In this document: positions 27,159-35,700 of the stretch, in pieces | Layout of the letters: each line of letters begins with the position of its first letter | Position numbering within the stretch: the first letter of the stretch is position 1 | NCBI GenBank assembly: GCA_036267155.1 | Contig: DATAWP010000038.1 | Location: forward strand, 1 to 64,000 | Direction of reading: 5' to 3' | DNA length: 64,000 nt | Origin: PALSA-1353 sp036267155 | Lineage (GTDB): Bacteria; Planctomycetota; Phycisphaerae; Tepidisphaerales; Tepidisphaeraceae | Translations under genes and position numbers: made by a program | Notes under the pieces: model-generated | The model's database searches: none | What the model saw: only the letters and a program-made list of their open reading frames with translations | Told to the model about the DNA's origin: nothing

Positions 27159-29090
27159 ATGCGCGGAGGTGAAATGATTCAGGCTGGTTATTATCGCCAA
27201 ATCCCGCATGATTACTACGTTCGCGGCGAGAAAAAGGACCGTCAAAACGGGGCTGATATCTGCCGGTTTTTGCGGTGGAAATTCGTCTTTTGCGGACTGC
27301 TGCTGGGAATGGCGGGCGGGGCCTGGGCAAGCAGCTTTTCATCCGCGACGCAGCCGCTGGCGATGGATCAGAGGGTCAGTCGGCTGATCGGTGAATTGCG
27401 ATCCGACGACGCCGCGATCCGTCAATCGGCGGGGGCGGCACTGACGGCCCTGGGCGCGGACGCCCGGCCGGCCATCCTGAAACTCACCCGATCCGACGAT
27501 CCGGGTCTGCGCCAGCAGGCCGTACAGATTCTGCTCGATTTACCCTGGTACGTCCCCGGCGATCCGCCGGAAGTGAAGGCCATTCTGCTGCACTACGGCC
27601 TGCCGGACATCGAATTACGGCGAGACATGGTTCGCCGGCTGGACGATCTCGATGACAGCAAGGGGCTCCCCGCCTTGTTGCGTCTGCTTCAGGAGGACCC
27701 CAGCCCCGCCGTGCAATGGACAATCGTCACCTGCTTGCGCGAGCAGGGCAACGTGGCCCCGTTGCGGGATGTTCAGCCGCCCACCGGCGATTCGCGACTG
27801 CTGGCAGTCTGCGGATATGCCCAGCTTGGCACCAATCTATCGACAGCCATCAACGACCTGCGGCGGTGTGCGAATCTGGAGTTGGCCAATCCGACGGACG
27901 ATGACGGCGAATTCGATTTTGTCATTCGCGTCCTGGCCGACGTGGCCTGTCAGCAAAAGCAATACGACGAAGCCGCGGATTGGCGGCGAAAGGAATTTGT
28001 CCGCGGAAGCCTTCCCGACCGGGCGGGCGTGCCGACGGCCCTGCTCGAATTGTTTGCGTTGCAAGGCGTGTATGGACCGCTGAGGGGTTTGGATAACGAC
28101 TTCAAGCTGGCTGGAAAAGACCTGCAAACGCCGAAGATTCAGTACGCCCTGTCGGTGATGTACGACCGGGCGAACGATGCGCCCAGGGCCGCCGCCGCCC
28201 GGCATCTCGCCAGCGCCGCAATGTCTGAACCGGATCGAAGCGATGTGGGAGATTTTCTTGAGGAGCACGGATGGGACGATCTGGCCGAGCAGGAATACAA
28301 GGACTTTCTGAAAACCGACTCCGGCGCGGGCGCCGGCGAGCGGCGATGGGAAGCCGCGAACGTGCATTTCCGCCTCGCGGGCCTGGCGGTGAAACGGGGC
28401 GATGATCAGGACGCCGCCGAGCAAAAGGAGCAGGCTCTGATGCTGGTCGGCATGACCGAAGATCAGCTTCCCGATGCGACGGTAAACGGGCCGGAAAAAG
28501 AGGGCGTGAAAACCGCCGGCGTGGCCCGCGATCTGGCGATGGTCGATTCGCAGGGCCGTCGTTGGAACATTTCCGCCACCGATCTCTGGGCCGACGTTTA
28601 TTGGCATTATCTGCGGGCCGCGGTCGCCAGGCATGATGAAGCGCAGACGCAGCGGCGGATGGAGCAGTTGCTGGAACTGCGGCCCACCGATGCGGATATT
28701 GCCATCGACGTGGTTCCGCTGCTCGAGAAAAAAAACCGGACCATCGACGCCAATCTCCTCTTCCAATGGGCCTTCGACGATATGAAGAAAAAGCTCGACG
28801 CCGATCCGCACAACCCCGACAACCTGAACGGCCTGGCGTGGCTGTGCGCCAAATGCAATCGCAACCTGCCCGATGCCCGGCGCTGGGCCCAGCAGGCCGT
28901 GGCGCTCATGCCCAACAATGCCGCCATCCTCGACACCCTCGCGGAGGTGAATTTTCGCCTCGGGCATTCACAGGAGGCGCTGCAAATCGAATTGCGGGCG
29001 GCGAAACTCGAGCCGGACGACCCGTTCATGAAGCAGCAGGTTGAACGTTTCCGGGCCGCCATCGGCGGGCCGGCGACTCGACCCAACTGA
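27159..29090 (+). CDS. Secreted HEAT/TPR repeat protein
   Basis: A 643-aa protein with an apparent signal peptide (hydrophobic run FVFCGLLLGMAGGAWAS near residues 42-60; the 40 residues before it are unusually long and the start may be internal). HEAT-like repeats follow at residues 75-200 (DDAAIRQSAGAALTALG, DPGLRQQAVQILLDL) and TPR-type repeats at about 540-630 (PDNLNGLAWLCAK, NAAILDTLAEVNFRLGHSQEAL). It probably scaffolds envelope proteins. It is divergent from gyrB, with only 63 bp between the two starts, so the promoters overlap. Confidence 0.75.
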   Translation: MRGGEMIQAGYYRQIPHDYYVRGEKKDRQNGADICRFLRWKFVFCGLLLGMAGGAWASSFSSATQPLAMDQRVSRLIGELRSDDAAIRQSAGAALTALGADARPAILKLTRSDDPGLRQQAVQILLDLPWYVPGDPPEVKAILLHYGLPDIELRRDMVRRLDDLDDSKGLPALLRLLQEDPSPAVQWTIVTCLREQGNVAPLRDVQPPTGDSRLLAVCGYAQLGTNLSTAINDLRRCANLELANPTDDDGEFDFVIRVLADVACQQKQYDEAADWRRKEFVRGSLPDRAGVPTALLELFALQGVYGPLRGLDNDFKLAGKDLQTPKIQYALSVMYDRANDAPRAAAARHLASAAMSEPDRSDVGDFLEEHGWDDLAEQEYKDFLKTDSGAGAGERRWEAANVHFRLAGLAVKRGDDQDAAEQKEQALMLVGMTEDQLPDATVNGPEKEGVKTAGVARDLAMVDSQGRRWNISATDLWADVYWHYLRAAVARHDEAQTQRRMEQLLELRPTDADIAIDVVPLLEKKNRTIDANLLFQWAFDDMKKKLDADPHNPDNLNGLAWLCAKCNRNLPDARRWAQQAVALMPNNAAILDTLAEVNFRLGHSQEALQIELRAAKLEPDDPFMKQQVERFRAAIGGPATRPN

Positions 29091-29099
29091 TCGGCCGCG

Positions 29100-29105
29100 T
29101 ATCAT
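29100..29105 (+). promoter_or_regulatory. -10-like TATCAT, leaderless start
   Basis: It ends 7 nt before ATG 29113 and supports that start over the longer open frame. No ribosome-binding site is visible. Confidence 0.5.
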
Positions 29106-29112
29106 TGGGGAT

Positions 29113-29907
29113 ATGTTCCGTCTGACCCGTGAAGTCCGCTTCGGCGTCAATCCAGAGACCATCGGCCGGCCGGACGCCGCCATCACCAACAGTTTCGCGG
29201 GATATCCATCGCTCCTGGGGCTGGGGCATTTTCTGACGCTGGAAGTGACGCTCGTCGGCGAGCCGTCGCCCCAAACCGGATGCGTGTGCAACATCAAGCA
29301 GATCGACCAGTCGGTTCGCGAGATCGTCGTGCCGATGGTAACGGCGTTCGTTCAACGCGGCCGGCTCGCCGGCGGCGCCATGCTCGTCACCGGGATTTAT
29401 GAACGGCTCAAGGACGCCTGGCCACCGGCGGAATTGCACCATCTTCGTTTGGCGCTCAGCCCATTTTTGACCCTCAGTTTTTTTGCGCGGGAGTTTCCCA
29501 TGATTCGATTGAGCCAAAAATTCGAATTCTCCGCGTCCCATCGTTTGCACAATCCTTCCCTCAGCGAAGAGGAAAACCAAAAACTCTTCGGCAAATGCAA
29601 CAACCCGCACGGACACGGCCACAACTACGTGTTGCAGGTGACGCTGGCCGGCAAGCCGGACGACAACGGCCTGGTCATGGACATCCCGCGTTTCGAGCAG
29701 ATCGTGGCCTCGGCCGTGATCGAGCCGCTGGATCATCGGTATCTGAACGTGGAGATTCCGGAGTTTTCGGATTTGATTCCGACCGTGGAGAACATCGCGA
29801 TGGTGATCTATCGGATGCTGAAGCCGAGGTTCGACGCCCCGCAGGTGAGGTTGGCCGGCGTAACGCTATGGGAAACGAGCAAGACCTGGTGTGAGTATAT
29901 GGAATGA
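29113..29907 (+). CDS. Two-domain 6-pyruvoyl/6-carboxytetrahydropterin synthase-like protein
   Basis: A 264-aa protein. The C-terminal half (from residue 130) is a full QueD/PTPS domain: KFEFSASHRLH supplies the first zinc histidine and NPHGHGHNYVLQV the other two, with LDHRYLN and PTVENIAM completing the site. The N-terminal half repeats the fold's outline (ITNSFAGYPSLLGLGHFLTLEVTLVG) but has lost the HGH zinc motif. The active domain would make 6-carboxytetrahydropterin for queuosine or another pteridine from dihydroneopterin triphosphate. No queC or queE is adjacent. Start at ATG 29113, 7 nt after TATCAT. Confidence 0.85.
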   Translation: MFRLTREVRFGVNPETIGRPDAAITNSFAGYPSLLGLGHFLTLEVTLVGEPSPQTGCVCNIKQIDQSVREIVVPMVTAFVQRGRLAGGAMLVTGIYERLKDAWPPAELHHLRLALSPFLTLSFFAREFPMIRLSQKFEFSASHRLHNPSLSEEENQKLFGKCNNPHGHGHNYVLQVTLAGKPDDNGLVMDIPRFEQIVASAVIEPLDHRYLNVEIPEFSDLIPTVENIAMVIYRMLKPRFDAPQVRLAGVTLWETSKTWCEYME

Positions 29908-30061
29908 TGGATGGTTCGCTCGGGGAAGAAATACAACCAGCCGCGAAGCCACAAAAAAACGAACGCCTAAATGCGGTTTGCCAATTGCCGGCTTGCAGAT
30001 GCGGTTTATCGGCCGTTGGCGTTGAACATTCTTAATGTTTCCGAGTTGCCCGTCCATCCGT

Positions 30062-30067
30062 CATAAT
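30062..30067 (+). promoter_or_regulatory. -10-like CATAAT, leaderless start
   Basis: The hexamer ends 6 nt before ATG 30074, which favours this start for the glycogen synthase over the upstream ATG at 30035. Confidence 0.5.
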
Positions 30068-30073
30068 GCGGCG

Positions 30074-31996
30074 ATGGCAGCGCGATCAGCGGGCAGTCGA
30101 AGCGGCAAAAGCGGCCGTGGAAAATCCAGCGCTTCTGCTGCGCCGCGGGGATCGGCGCGGGCCACGCCGGAGGTGGAAAGCCAGCAACCGCTGCTGTTCG
30201 AAATTGGCTGGGAAGTCTGCTGGCAACTCGGCGGGATCTACACCGTTCTGAAATCCAAAGTCCCGGCGATGCTCGAGCGATGGGGAGATCGCTATTGCCT
30301 CATCGGCCCGTATAACCCGCAGACCGCGGCGATCGAATTCGAAGAGCAGGCGAGCGACGGCGTCATCCGCCGGGCGCTGGATCAACTGCGGAATCAGGGA
30401 ATCGGATGTCATTTCGGGCGATGGATGGTGCCGGGCGGCCCACGAGTCATTCTGCTCGATTATCGCGGTCGCTTTCCGAGCCTGGATACGGACAAATATC
30501 TGCTGTGGAAAGATCACGGCATCTCGACGGTGTCCAACGACGGGGAAGTGAATGAGGTAATCGCATTCGGCTTTACGCTCGCGGAATTTTTTATCGCGCT
30601 GGCAAGGGAGTTGGGCGTCACGACGCCGGTGATTGCGCATTTCCATGAATGGATGGCCGGCGTGGCCGTGCCGCGGATTGCGCACCTGAAGCTTCCGATC
30701 TCAACCATCTTCACGACACACGCGACGGTGCTGGGACGATATCTGGCCAGCGACAGCCCGGAGTTTTACAACCATTTGCCGTTCATCAATGCCGATGAAC
30801 AGGCGGCCAAATACAACATTTATCCGCGGTTCGCCATCGAGCGCGCCGCCGCCCGCGCGTGTACCGTTTTCACCACAGTCAGCCAGGTCACCAGCTTTGA
30901 AGCGGAAAAACTTCTGGGCCGCGCGCCGGAATTGATCCTTCCCAACGGCCTGAACCTTCACCGATTCGCGGCTCTGCACGAATTTCAAAATCTTCATCTC
31001 CAATACAAGGAAGCCATCCATGAATTCGTGATGGGGCACTTTTTCCCCAGTTACAGCTTCGACCTTGATCGCACGCTCTACCTGTTCACCAGCGGGCGTT
31101 ACGAATACCGCAACAAGGGAATGGATCTGTTCATCGAAGCGCTGCATCGGCTGAACGTGCGGCTGCGGGATGTCAGCGACCGGCCGACGATCGTGGCGTT
31201 CATCATCACCAACGCGGCGACGCGCAACATCAACGTGGCAACGCTGCAGAGCCATTCGATGTTCGGCGAGCTACACAAGACTTGCGAGCAGATCGAGGAG
31301 CAGATGGGCCGGCGGCTGTTTCGCGACGCCGCCAGCGGGCGGATCGCAATGCCGGATGATCTGATGGATGGGGACGATCGCGTCCGTTTGAAAAAGGCGA
31401 TTCAGGCGTGGCGCACCGGCCGGCCGCCGCCGATCGTGACGCACGATCTGGTCGACGATGCCAACGATCCGGTTCTTCAGCATCTGCGGAATCGGGGATT
31501 GTTCAACTCCCCGGACGACCCGGTCAAGATGGTTTTCCACCCCCAGTTTGTCACGGCCACCAGTCCGCTGATCGGTCTGGACTACGAGAAGTTCGTGCGC
31601 GGATGTCATTTGGGAATCTTCCCCAGCTATTACGAGCCGTGGGGATACACGCCGATGGAGTGCGTCGCGATGGGAGTGCCGGCGGTGACGACGGACCTGA
31701 GCGGATTCGGAGCGTATGTGCAGCGGCATGTCGCGGAGCACCAGGCGCAGGGGGTCACGGTTCTGAATCGCCGGACGCGCAGTTTCGACGAGAGCGTAAG
31801 CGAATTGGAGGAGTATTTGATGCAGTTCATCAACCTGGGCCGCCGCCAGCGGATCGAGCTGCGCAACCGGGCGGAACGGCTCAGCGAATTATTCGATTGG
31901 GCGGTGCTGATCGAGTATTACAACGAAGCGCACGACATGGCCCAGGATCGCGGAGCGGGGTTTCGGCCGGGGCAGGTCGATGTGCGGGTGGTTTGA
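30074..31996 (+). CDS. GT3-type (eukaryote-like) glycogen synthase
   Basis: A 640-aa GT-B enzyme (653 aa if ATG 30035 is used). After a basic, serine/glycine-rich N-terminus comes LLFEIGWEVCWQLGGIYTVLKSK, the GT3 nucleotide-binding loop. AHFHEWMAG and FTTHATVLGRYL follow, then FTSGRYEYRNKGMDLFIEAL and the E-x7-E site YYEPWGYTPMECVAMG. These match fungal/animal glycogen synthase, not bacterial GT5 GlgA. It elongates alpha-1,4-glucan from UDP- or ADP-glucose. CATAAT 6 nt before ATG 30074 suggests that start. No branching enzyme or phosphorylase is in the window. Confidence 0.92.
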   Translation: MAARSAGSRSGKSGRGKSSASAAPRGSARATPEVESQQPLLFEIGWEVCWQLGGIYTVLKSKVPAMLERWGDRYCLIGPYNPQTAAIEFEEQASDGVIRRALDQLRNQGIGCHFGRWMVPGGPRVILLDYRGRFPSLDTDKYLLWKDHGISTVSNDGEVNEVIAFGFTLAEFFIALARELGVTTPVIAHFHEWMAGVAVPRIAHLKLPISTIFTTHATVLGRYLASDSPEFYNHLPFINADEQAAKYNIYPRFAIERAAARACTVFTTVSQVTSFEAEKLLGRAPELILPNGLNLHRFAALHEFQNLHLQYKEAIHEFVMGHFFPSYSFDLDRTLYLFTSGRYEYRNKGMDLFIEALHRLNVRLRDVSDRPTIVAFIITNAATRNINVATLQSHSMFGELHKTCEQIEEQMGRRLFRDAASGRIAMPDDLMDGDDRVRLKKAIQAWRTGRPPPIVTHDLVDDANDPVLQHLRNRGLFNSPDDPVKMVFHPQFVTATSPLIGLDYEKFVRGCHLGIFPSYYEPWGYTPMECVAMGVPAVTTDLSGFGAYVQRHVAEHQAQGVTVLNRRTRSFDESVSELEEYLMQFINLGRRQRIELRNRAERLSELFDWAVLIEYYNEAHDMAQDRGAGFRPGQVDVRVV

Positions 31997-32025
31997 AGCC
32001 GATTGAGTCGCCACAATCGCAGGTG

Positions 32026-32265
32026 ATGAAGTTACCCAAACTCATCGTCCGAGATCCCGCGATTTGCGGCGGCGAACCCGTTTTGAAGGGGACGCGCGTC
32101 ACGCTACGAACAGTGTTGGCATCGCTGGCAGACGGCGATTCCATTGACCAGATCGTGAAGAGTTTTCCAACCGTCACGGAACAGCAGGTGAAGGAAGTCA
32201 TCGCATTCGCGGCGGCTTCCGTCCAGGAGGATCTGCCTCTCCCGGAACTACCCGCGATCTCATGA
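32026..32265 (+). CDS. DUF433 antitoxin (VapB45-like)
   Basis: A 79-aa DUF433 protein: LIVRDPAICGGEPVLKGTRV is the family hallmark, followed by helices with DGDSIDQIVKSFP, which form a small helix-turn-helix fold. The ORF is open far upstream, but ATG 32026 begins the conserved domain. It overlaps the toxin gene by four bases (ATGA). It likely neutralises the DUF5615 partner and represses the pair's promoter. Confidence 0.85.
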   Translation: MKLPKLIVRDPAICGGEPVLKGTRVTLRTVLASLADGDSIDQIVKSFPTVTEQQVKEVIAFAAASVQEDLPLPELPAIS

Positions 32266-32615
32266 AGATCAAGTTGGACGAGAATTTGCGGGAGGAGATC
32301 GTCGATCTTCTCGCGGCGCGCGGACACGATGTTCATACGGTTCGCGGCGAATCACTGGCGGGGCACGACAACACGGACATTTTCGATATCGCGTGTAGAG
32401 AACAGCGGGTGCTATTTACGCAGGATTTGGATTTCTCCGATTTGCGGAAGTTCCGGCCTGGAACCGATCCAGGAATCGTTATCATCCGTTTGCGCGAGCC
32501 AAGCCGCCGGACAATCCTGGCGAGACTCCGGCAAATATTCGAAGAAGGCCCGATCGACGGATGGGCCGGTTGCTTCATTGTCGTTGGCGACGGGAAACTG
32601 CGTGTCAGGCGCTAA
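32262..32615 (+). CDS. DUF5615 PIN-like toxin
   Basis: A 117-aa PIN-like protein: KIKLDENLREEIVDLLAARGHDV (first acidic site DEN), FDIACREQRVLFTQDLDFSD (the second acidic cluster, TQDLDF). Proteins of this family are predicted ribonucleases and usually follow DUF433 antitoxins, as here. The substrate RNA is unknown. Confidence 0.85.
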   Translation: MKIKLDENLREEIVDLLAARGHDVHTVRGESLAGHDNTDIFDIACREQRVLFTQDLDFSDLRKFRPGTDPGIVIIRLREPSRRTILARLRQIFEEGPIDGWAGCFIVVGDGKLRVRR

Positions 32616-32636
32616 GTGGAATCGTTCTGCGGAATA

Positions 32637-32969
32637 TCAAAAAAATTCCGCGCCGCACTCGTAGCTTCCGCTGGAGTTGGGGTTGGGACGGCAGGAGGCG
32701 ATACGAACGCGGGCCGACGCCCGTAGGCCGCCGGCGTCCAGAACCATCCAGTGAACCGCTTCGGGCTCGAGCTTTTCGTCCGAGCTAAAACCGAGGCCGT
32801 GCAGGGACAAATCCACCACGACGATGTGATGATTGGGTCCCGGCGTGCCGGCCTCGGGGGAGAGCCAGCCGTTGCCGACAAAAGACTGCCGCGGACTACG
32901 CCGCCGGTCCGACGCGCTGTCGGACGCCGACGATTCATTGTCCATCACGCTGATGTGCGATGCTTCCAT
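32637..32969 (-). CDS. PilZ-domain protein
   Basis: A 110-aa protein. The frame is open to 33104, but that part is antisense to the gatB leader, so ATG 32969 is preferred. The PilZ pattern is visible: RRRSPRQSF (the RxxxR-type c-di-GMP contact), VVDLSLHGLGFSS (the D/NxSxxG motif) and a closing strand GAEFF. It probably binds cyclic di-GMP and acts as a small adaptor; no motility or cellulose genes are close. It is divergent from gatB and convergent with the toxin gene at 32615. Confidence 0.72.
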   Translation of the reverse strand: MEASHISVMDNESSASDSASDRRRSPRQSFVGNGWLSPEAGTPGPNHHIVVVDLSLHGLGFSSDEKLEPEAVHWMVLDAGGLRASARVRIASCRPNPNSSGSYECGAEFF

Positions 32970-33084
32970 ATTGTGAATCTTCGGCCAATCCGGACGCCGA
33001 CTTTGGCCCGGCGGCCCGAGGTGCTTATACTTCACACAACGATTTATCGGGCCAAGCAAGTAAGAAATTAACGGAGCCATTCGC

Positions 33085-34563
33085 GTGGAACACAGGATTT
33101 GCAAATCACACAGGGTTCTGGTCGGTTTGGAAGTTCACGTCCAGCTTTCGACGAAATCGAAGATGTTCACCGGCGCGGCCAACGGCTTCGGGGCCGAGCC
33201 CAATACGCAGGTGGACGAACAGGTCCTGGGGTTGCCGGGCGTGCTGCCGGTGATGAATAAACGGGCGGTGGAATATGCCATGATGGTGGGGCTGGCCCTG
33301 GGGTGCAAAATCGCCAAGCACACCAAGTGGGACCGAAAGAGCTATTACTATCCCGATCTGCCCAAAAACTATCAGATCAGCCAGTACGATCTGCCGCTCT
33401 GTTATCAGGGCGAATTTGAATTGGTCCGCAGGGACGCAAGCACGCTGAAGATTCGCATTCGCCGGGCGCATCTGGAGGAAGATGCGGGCAAATTGCTGCA
33501 CGAAGCACCGGGCGGATACGCGATCGACTTCAGCATCGTCGATCTGAACCGCGCCGGCACGCCCCTGCTGGAGATCGTCACCGAACCAGACCTCTCCAGC
33601 CCGCAGGATGTCGCGCTGTTCGGGCAGGAGCTTCAGCGGATAGTGCAATTCCTCGGCGTGAGCCACGGCCAGATGCAGATGGGGCACATGCGCTTCGAGC
33701 CGAACATCAACGTGCATATCACCGACCAGAGCGGCCAGGTCCATAAGACGGCCATCACGGAGATCAAAAATCTCAACAGCTTCAGCGTGCTGGAACGGGC
33801 AACGGCGTACGAAGTTCAGCGGCAAATCCGCCAATGGGAAGAGACCGGCTCGCTCGGCCGCAAGAGCACCTACGGCTGGGACGAAGCCAACGGCTCGACG
33901 TTTCTTCAGCGCGAGAAAGAAGAGGCGAACGATTACCGCTATTTTCCCGACCCGGACCTTGTGCCGGTGGAAGTGGATGATGCGTGGCTGGCCGAGATCA
34001 AGAAGCACGTTGGCGAGCTTCCCGCGGCCCGGCGGAAACGCTACGTCGAGGCGCTGGGATTGTCCTCGACCGATGCCGCCATCCTGGCCTCCGACCGTGC
34101 CACGGGTGAATTTTATGAAGCCGCCATCGCCGCCGGCGGTGACGCAAAGCGCGTGAGCAATCTAATTCTTTCGCACGGCCGGCGATTGGCCAACGAAAAG
34201 AGCGTCGCGCTTTCGGATATTGGCGTTTCTCCAACTCGGTTCGCGGAGATCGCGAAATTGATCGATCACAACAAGATTTCCGCCAGCAATGCCGGCTCGA
34301 TCTTCGACAAGCTGCGTGAGAAAGACGCCTCGGCCGAACAATTGGCCACGGAGATGGGGTTGATGCAGGTCAGCGACACCAGCGCCATCGACGCGGCGAT
34401 CGATGCCGTCATCGCGGCCAATCCGAAGCCGCTTCAGGATTACCGGGCCGGCAAACAAACGGCCATGGGAGCGCTCGTGGGGATGGTCATGAAGAACGGT
34501 AAGGGATTGAATCCTAAGATGGTGCAGGAAGCGCTGAAGCGGAAGCTGGAAAAAAGCACTTGA
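33085..34563 (+). CDS. gatB: Asp-tRNA(Asn)/Glu-tRNA(Gln) amidotransferase subunit B
   Basis: A 492-aa subunit of GatCAB, which turns Glu-tRNA(Gln) and Asp-tRNA(Asn) into Gln-/Asn-tRNA. GatB signatures are VLVGLEVHVQLSTKSKMFTG near the start, PDLPKNYQISQYDLPL, the RAHLEEDAGKL helix, FDPDLVP-like YFPDPDLVPVEV and a C-terminal YqeY-type helical domain ending KNGKGLNPKMVQEALKRKL. The start is GTG 33085 with ACGGAG upstream. gatA and gatC are not in the window. Confidence 0.97.
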   Translation: MEHRICKSHRVLVGLEVHVQLSTKSKMFTGAANGFGAEPNTQVDEQVLGLPGVLPVMNKRAVEYAMMVGLALGCKIAKHTKWDRKSYYYPDLPKNYQISQYDLPLCYQGEFELVRRDASTLKIRIRRAHLEEDAGKLLHEAPGGYAIDFSIVDLNRAGTPLLEIVTEPDLSSPQDVALFGQELQRIVQFLGVSHGQMQMGHMRFEPNINVHITDQSGQVHKTAITEIKNLNSFSVLERATAYEVQRQIRQWEETGSLGRKSTYGWDEANGSTFLQREKEEANDYRYFPDPDLVPVEVDDAWLAEIKKHVGELPAARRKRYVEALGLSSTDAAILASDRATGEFYEAAIAAGGDAKRVSNLILSHGRRLANEKSVALSDIGVSPTRFAEIAKLIDHNKISASNAGSIFDKLREKDASAEQLATEMGLMQVSDTSAIDAAIDAVIAANPKPLQDYRAGKQTAMGALVGMVMKNGKGLNPKMVQEALKRKLEKST

Positions 34564-34595
34564 CGAAGACGTGCGTATATCCTACGCTATACAGC

Positions 34596-34657
34596 CGAAA
34601 GGAGACGCATCACTGCCTGCAAAAAGGCGGGGATCAGGCATAGTTGCGCTCCTTTCG
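34596..34657. promoter_or_regulatory. Inverted repeat upstream of hicAB
   Basis: CGAAAGGAG (34596-34604) and CTCCTTTCG (34649-34657) are perfect 9-bp inverted arms 44 bp apart, directly before the hicA gene. Possibly a binding site for the autoregulatory HicB/HicAB complex, but this is only spacing-based inference. Confidence 0.35.
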
Positions 34658-34701
34658 ATATCGCAAACGGGCGTAGCGCTTGCCAAGTTGGGAGGAACGC
34701 T

Positions 34702-34905
34702 ATGCCAAGTGAAGAGCGATTTGCTGAAATACGAAAACTATTGGAGCATGACGGATGGCGACTGGTGCGAATTAGAGGATCGCACCACATATTTCATAAA
34801 CCTGGATTTCGGCAGACTATTGTGCCGGTCCATGGTGGGAAAGTGAAGCCCTTTTATGTCAGCCAAATCCGCAAAATCCTCGAAGGCGATAAACCGCCCT
34901 TTTGA
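34702..34905 (+). CDS. hicA: HicA-family mRNA interferase toxin
   Basis: A 67-aa YcfA/HicA toxin. The double-stranded RNA-binding-like fold has the catalytic histidine in RIRGSHHIFHKPG, and the end VKPFYVSQIRKILEG is typical. GGGAGGAACGCT before the ATG is a good ribosome-binding site. It overlaps hicB by 50 bp. HicA cleaves mRNA during translation arrest. Confidence 0.9.
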   Translation: MPSEERFAEIRKLLEHDGWRLVRIRGSHHIFHKPGFRQTIVPVHGGKVKPFYVSQIRKILEGDKPPF

Positions 34906-35263
34906 TCCTGACATTCTACGGCGCGCTCGAAAAATAGCCGAGTCATATCAGATTATTCTGCACTACGAGGACGGAGAATATTACGGTCGGGGATTGGAAT
35001 TGACTACCGCTATGAACGACGGGAAAACGCCGGACGAATGTGTCGCCGCAACGCGAGATATTCTTACGACGGCGGTTGCGTATATGCTTGAAAATGGCGA
35101 AACGCCCCCCGCACCCGCTTCGGAACAGCAACGCACGGAGCAAATCAACGTTCGACTCACCGCGCAGGAAAAGCTGGTGCTGGAAGAAGCAGCGCACAAC
35201 AAAGGTTTTCGCGGTGTCAGCGATTTCGTCAGGACTGCCGGTTTAGTTCAGGCAAAAAAGTGA
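34856..35263 (+). CDS. hicB: HicB-family antitoxin
   Basis: A 135-aa antitoxin. The partial RNase-H-like HicB fold is at residues 28-75 (IILHYEDGEYYGRGLELTTAMNDGKTPDECVAATRDIL), and the C-terminal segment (INVRLTAQEKLVLEEAAHNKGFRGVSDFVRTA) has a ribbon-helix-helix pattern for DNA binding. It neutralises HicA and probably represses the operon. Its stop overlaps an in-frame GTG of the next gene. Confidence 0.88.
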   Translation: MSAKSAKSSKAINRPFDPDILRRARKIAESYQIILHYEDGEYYGRGLELTTAMNDGKTPDECVAATRDILTTAVAYMLENGETPPAPASEQQRTEQINVRLTAQEKLVLEEAAHNKGFRGVSDFVRTAGLVQAKK

Positions 35264-35280
35264 GCTTGGATAGGCTGTGT

Positions 35281-35631
35281 ATGTCCAACGTTCCCACCAA
35301 GCTCGATCTCAAGCGCGACGAAAAGCTTGAGATCCTTTGGAAAGACGGCCAGCGCAGCGTTTACACGCTTTCGTATCTCCGTTCGATGTGTCCGTGCGCG
35401 GTCTGCAAGATGGTCCGCGAAGGGCGCGATCCGCATGATATTTCGCCGACGGCGGCCGAGCCGAGAAAAAAAACTTCACTGAATATCCTGCCGGGGAATT
35501 ATGCTCAGCCGCTAACGGTTGTGAAAGCGGAACTGGTCGGCAATTACGCGCTGCGGATCGACTGGTCGGACGATCATGCGAGCGGGATTTATTCGTTCGA
35601 ATATTTGAGGTCGATTTCACCGCCGTTTTAG
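35281..35631 (+). CDS. DUF971 domain protein
   Basis: A 116-aa DUF971 protein, the fold found at the N-terminus of gamma-butyrobetaine hydroxylases: LEILWKDGQRSVYTLSYLRSMCPCAVC, then IDWSDDHASGIYSFEYLRSI. The CPCAVC cysteines may bind a metal. ATG 35281 fits the family; GTG 35260 overlaps the hicB stop. The last codons and stop lie inside a dispersed hairpin repeat. Function unknown; family members are often near iron-sulfur scaffold genes, not seen here. Confidence 0.85.
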   Translation: MSNVPTKLDLKRDEKLEILWKDGQRSVYTLSYLRSMCPCAVCKMVREGRDPHDISPTAAEPRKKTSLNILPGNYAQPLTVVKAELVGNYALRIDWSDDHASGIYSFEYLRSISPPF

Positions 35632-35694
35632 CCGCGTCGCAGGCGACGCGTTTTTGTCGTTCCGCAACACGCGTCGCAAGCGACGCGGCTAAAA
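35626..35694. repeat. Hairpin repeat, bidirectional terminator candidate
   Basis: Two 26-nt arms (35626-35651 and 35669-35694) are inverse copies with two mismatches; each starts or ends in TTTT/AAAA and contains CGTCGC-x-GCGACG, itself palindromic. It sits between the convergent DUF971 and radA genes. The TAG stop of DUF971 (35629-35631) lies inside the left arm. Confidence 0.75.
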
Positions 35695-35700
35695 GAGCAC

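Noticed and set aside
34571..34846. 91-codon frame overlapping the start of hicA
   Set aside because: Out of frame with HicA, and begins in the leader region; no conserved pattern.
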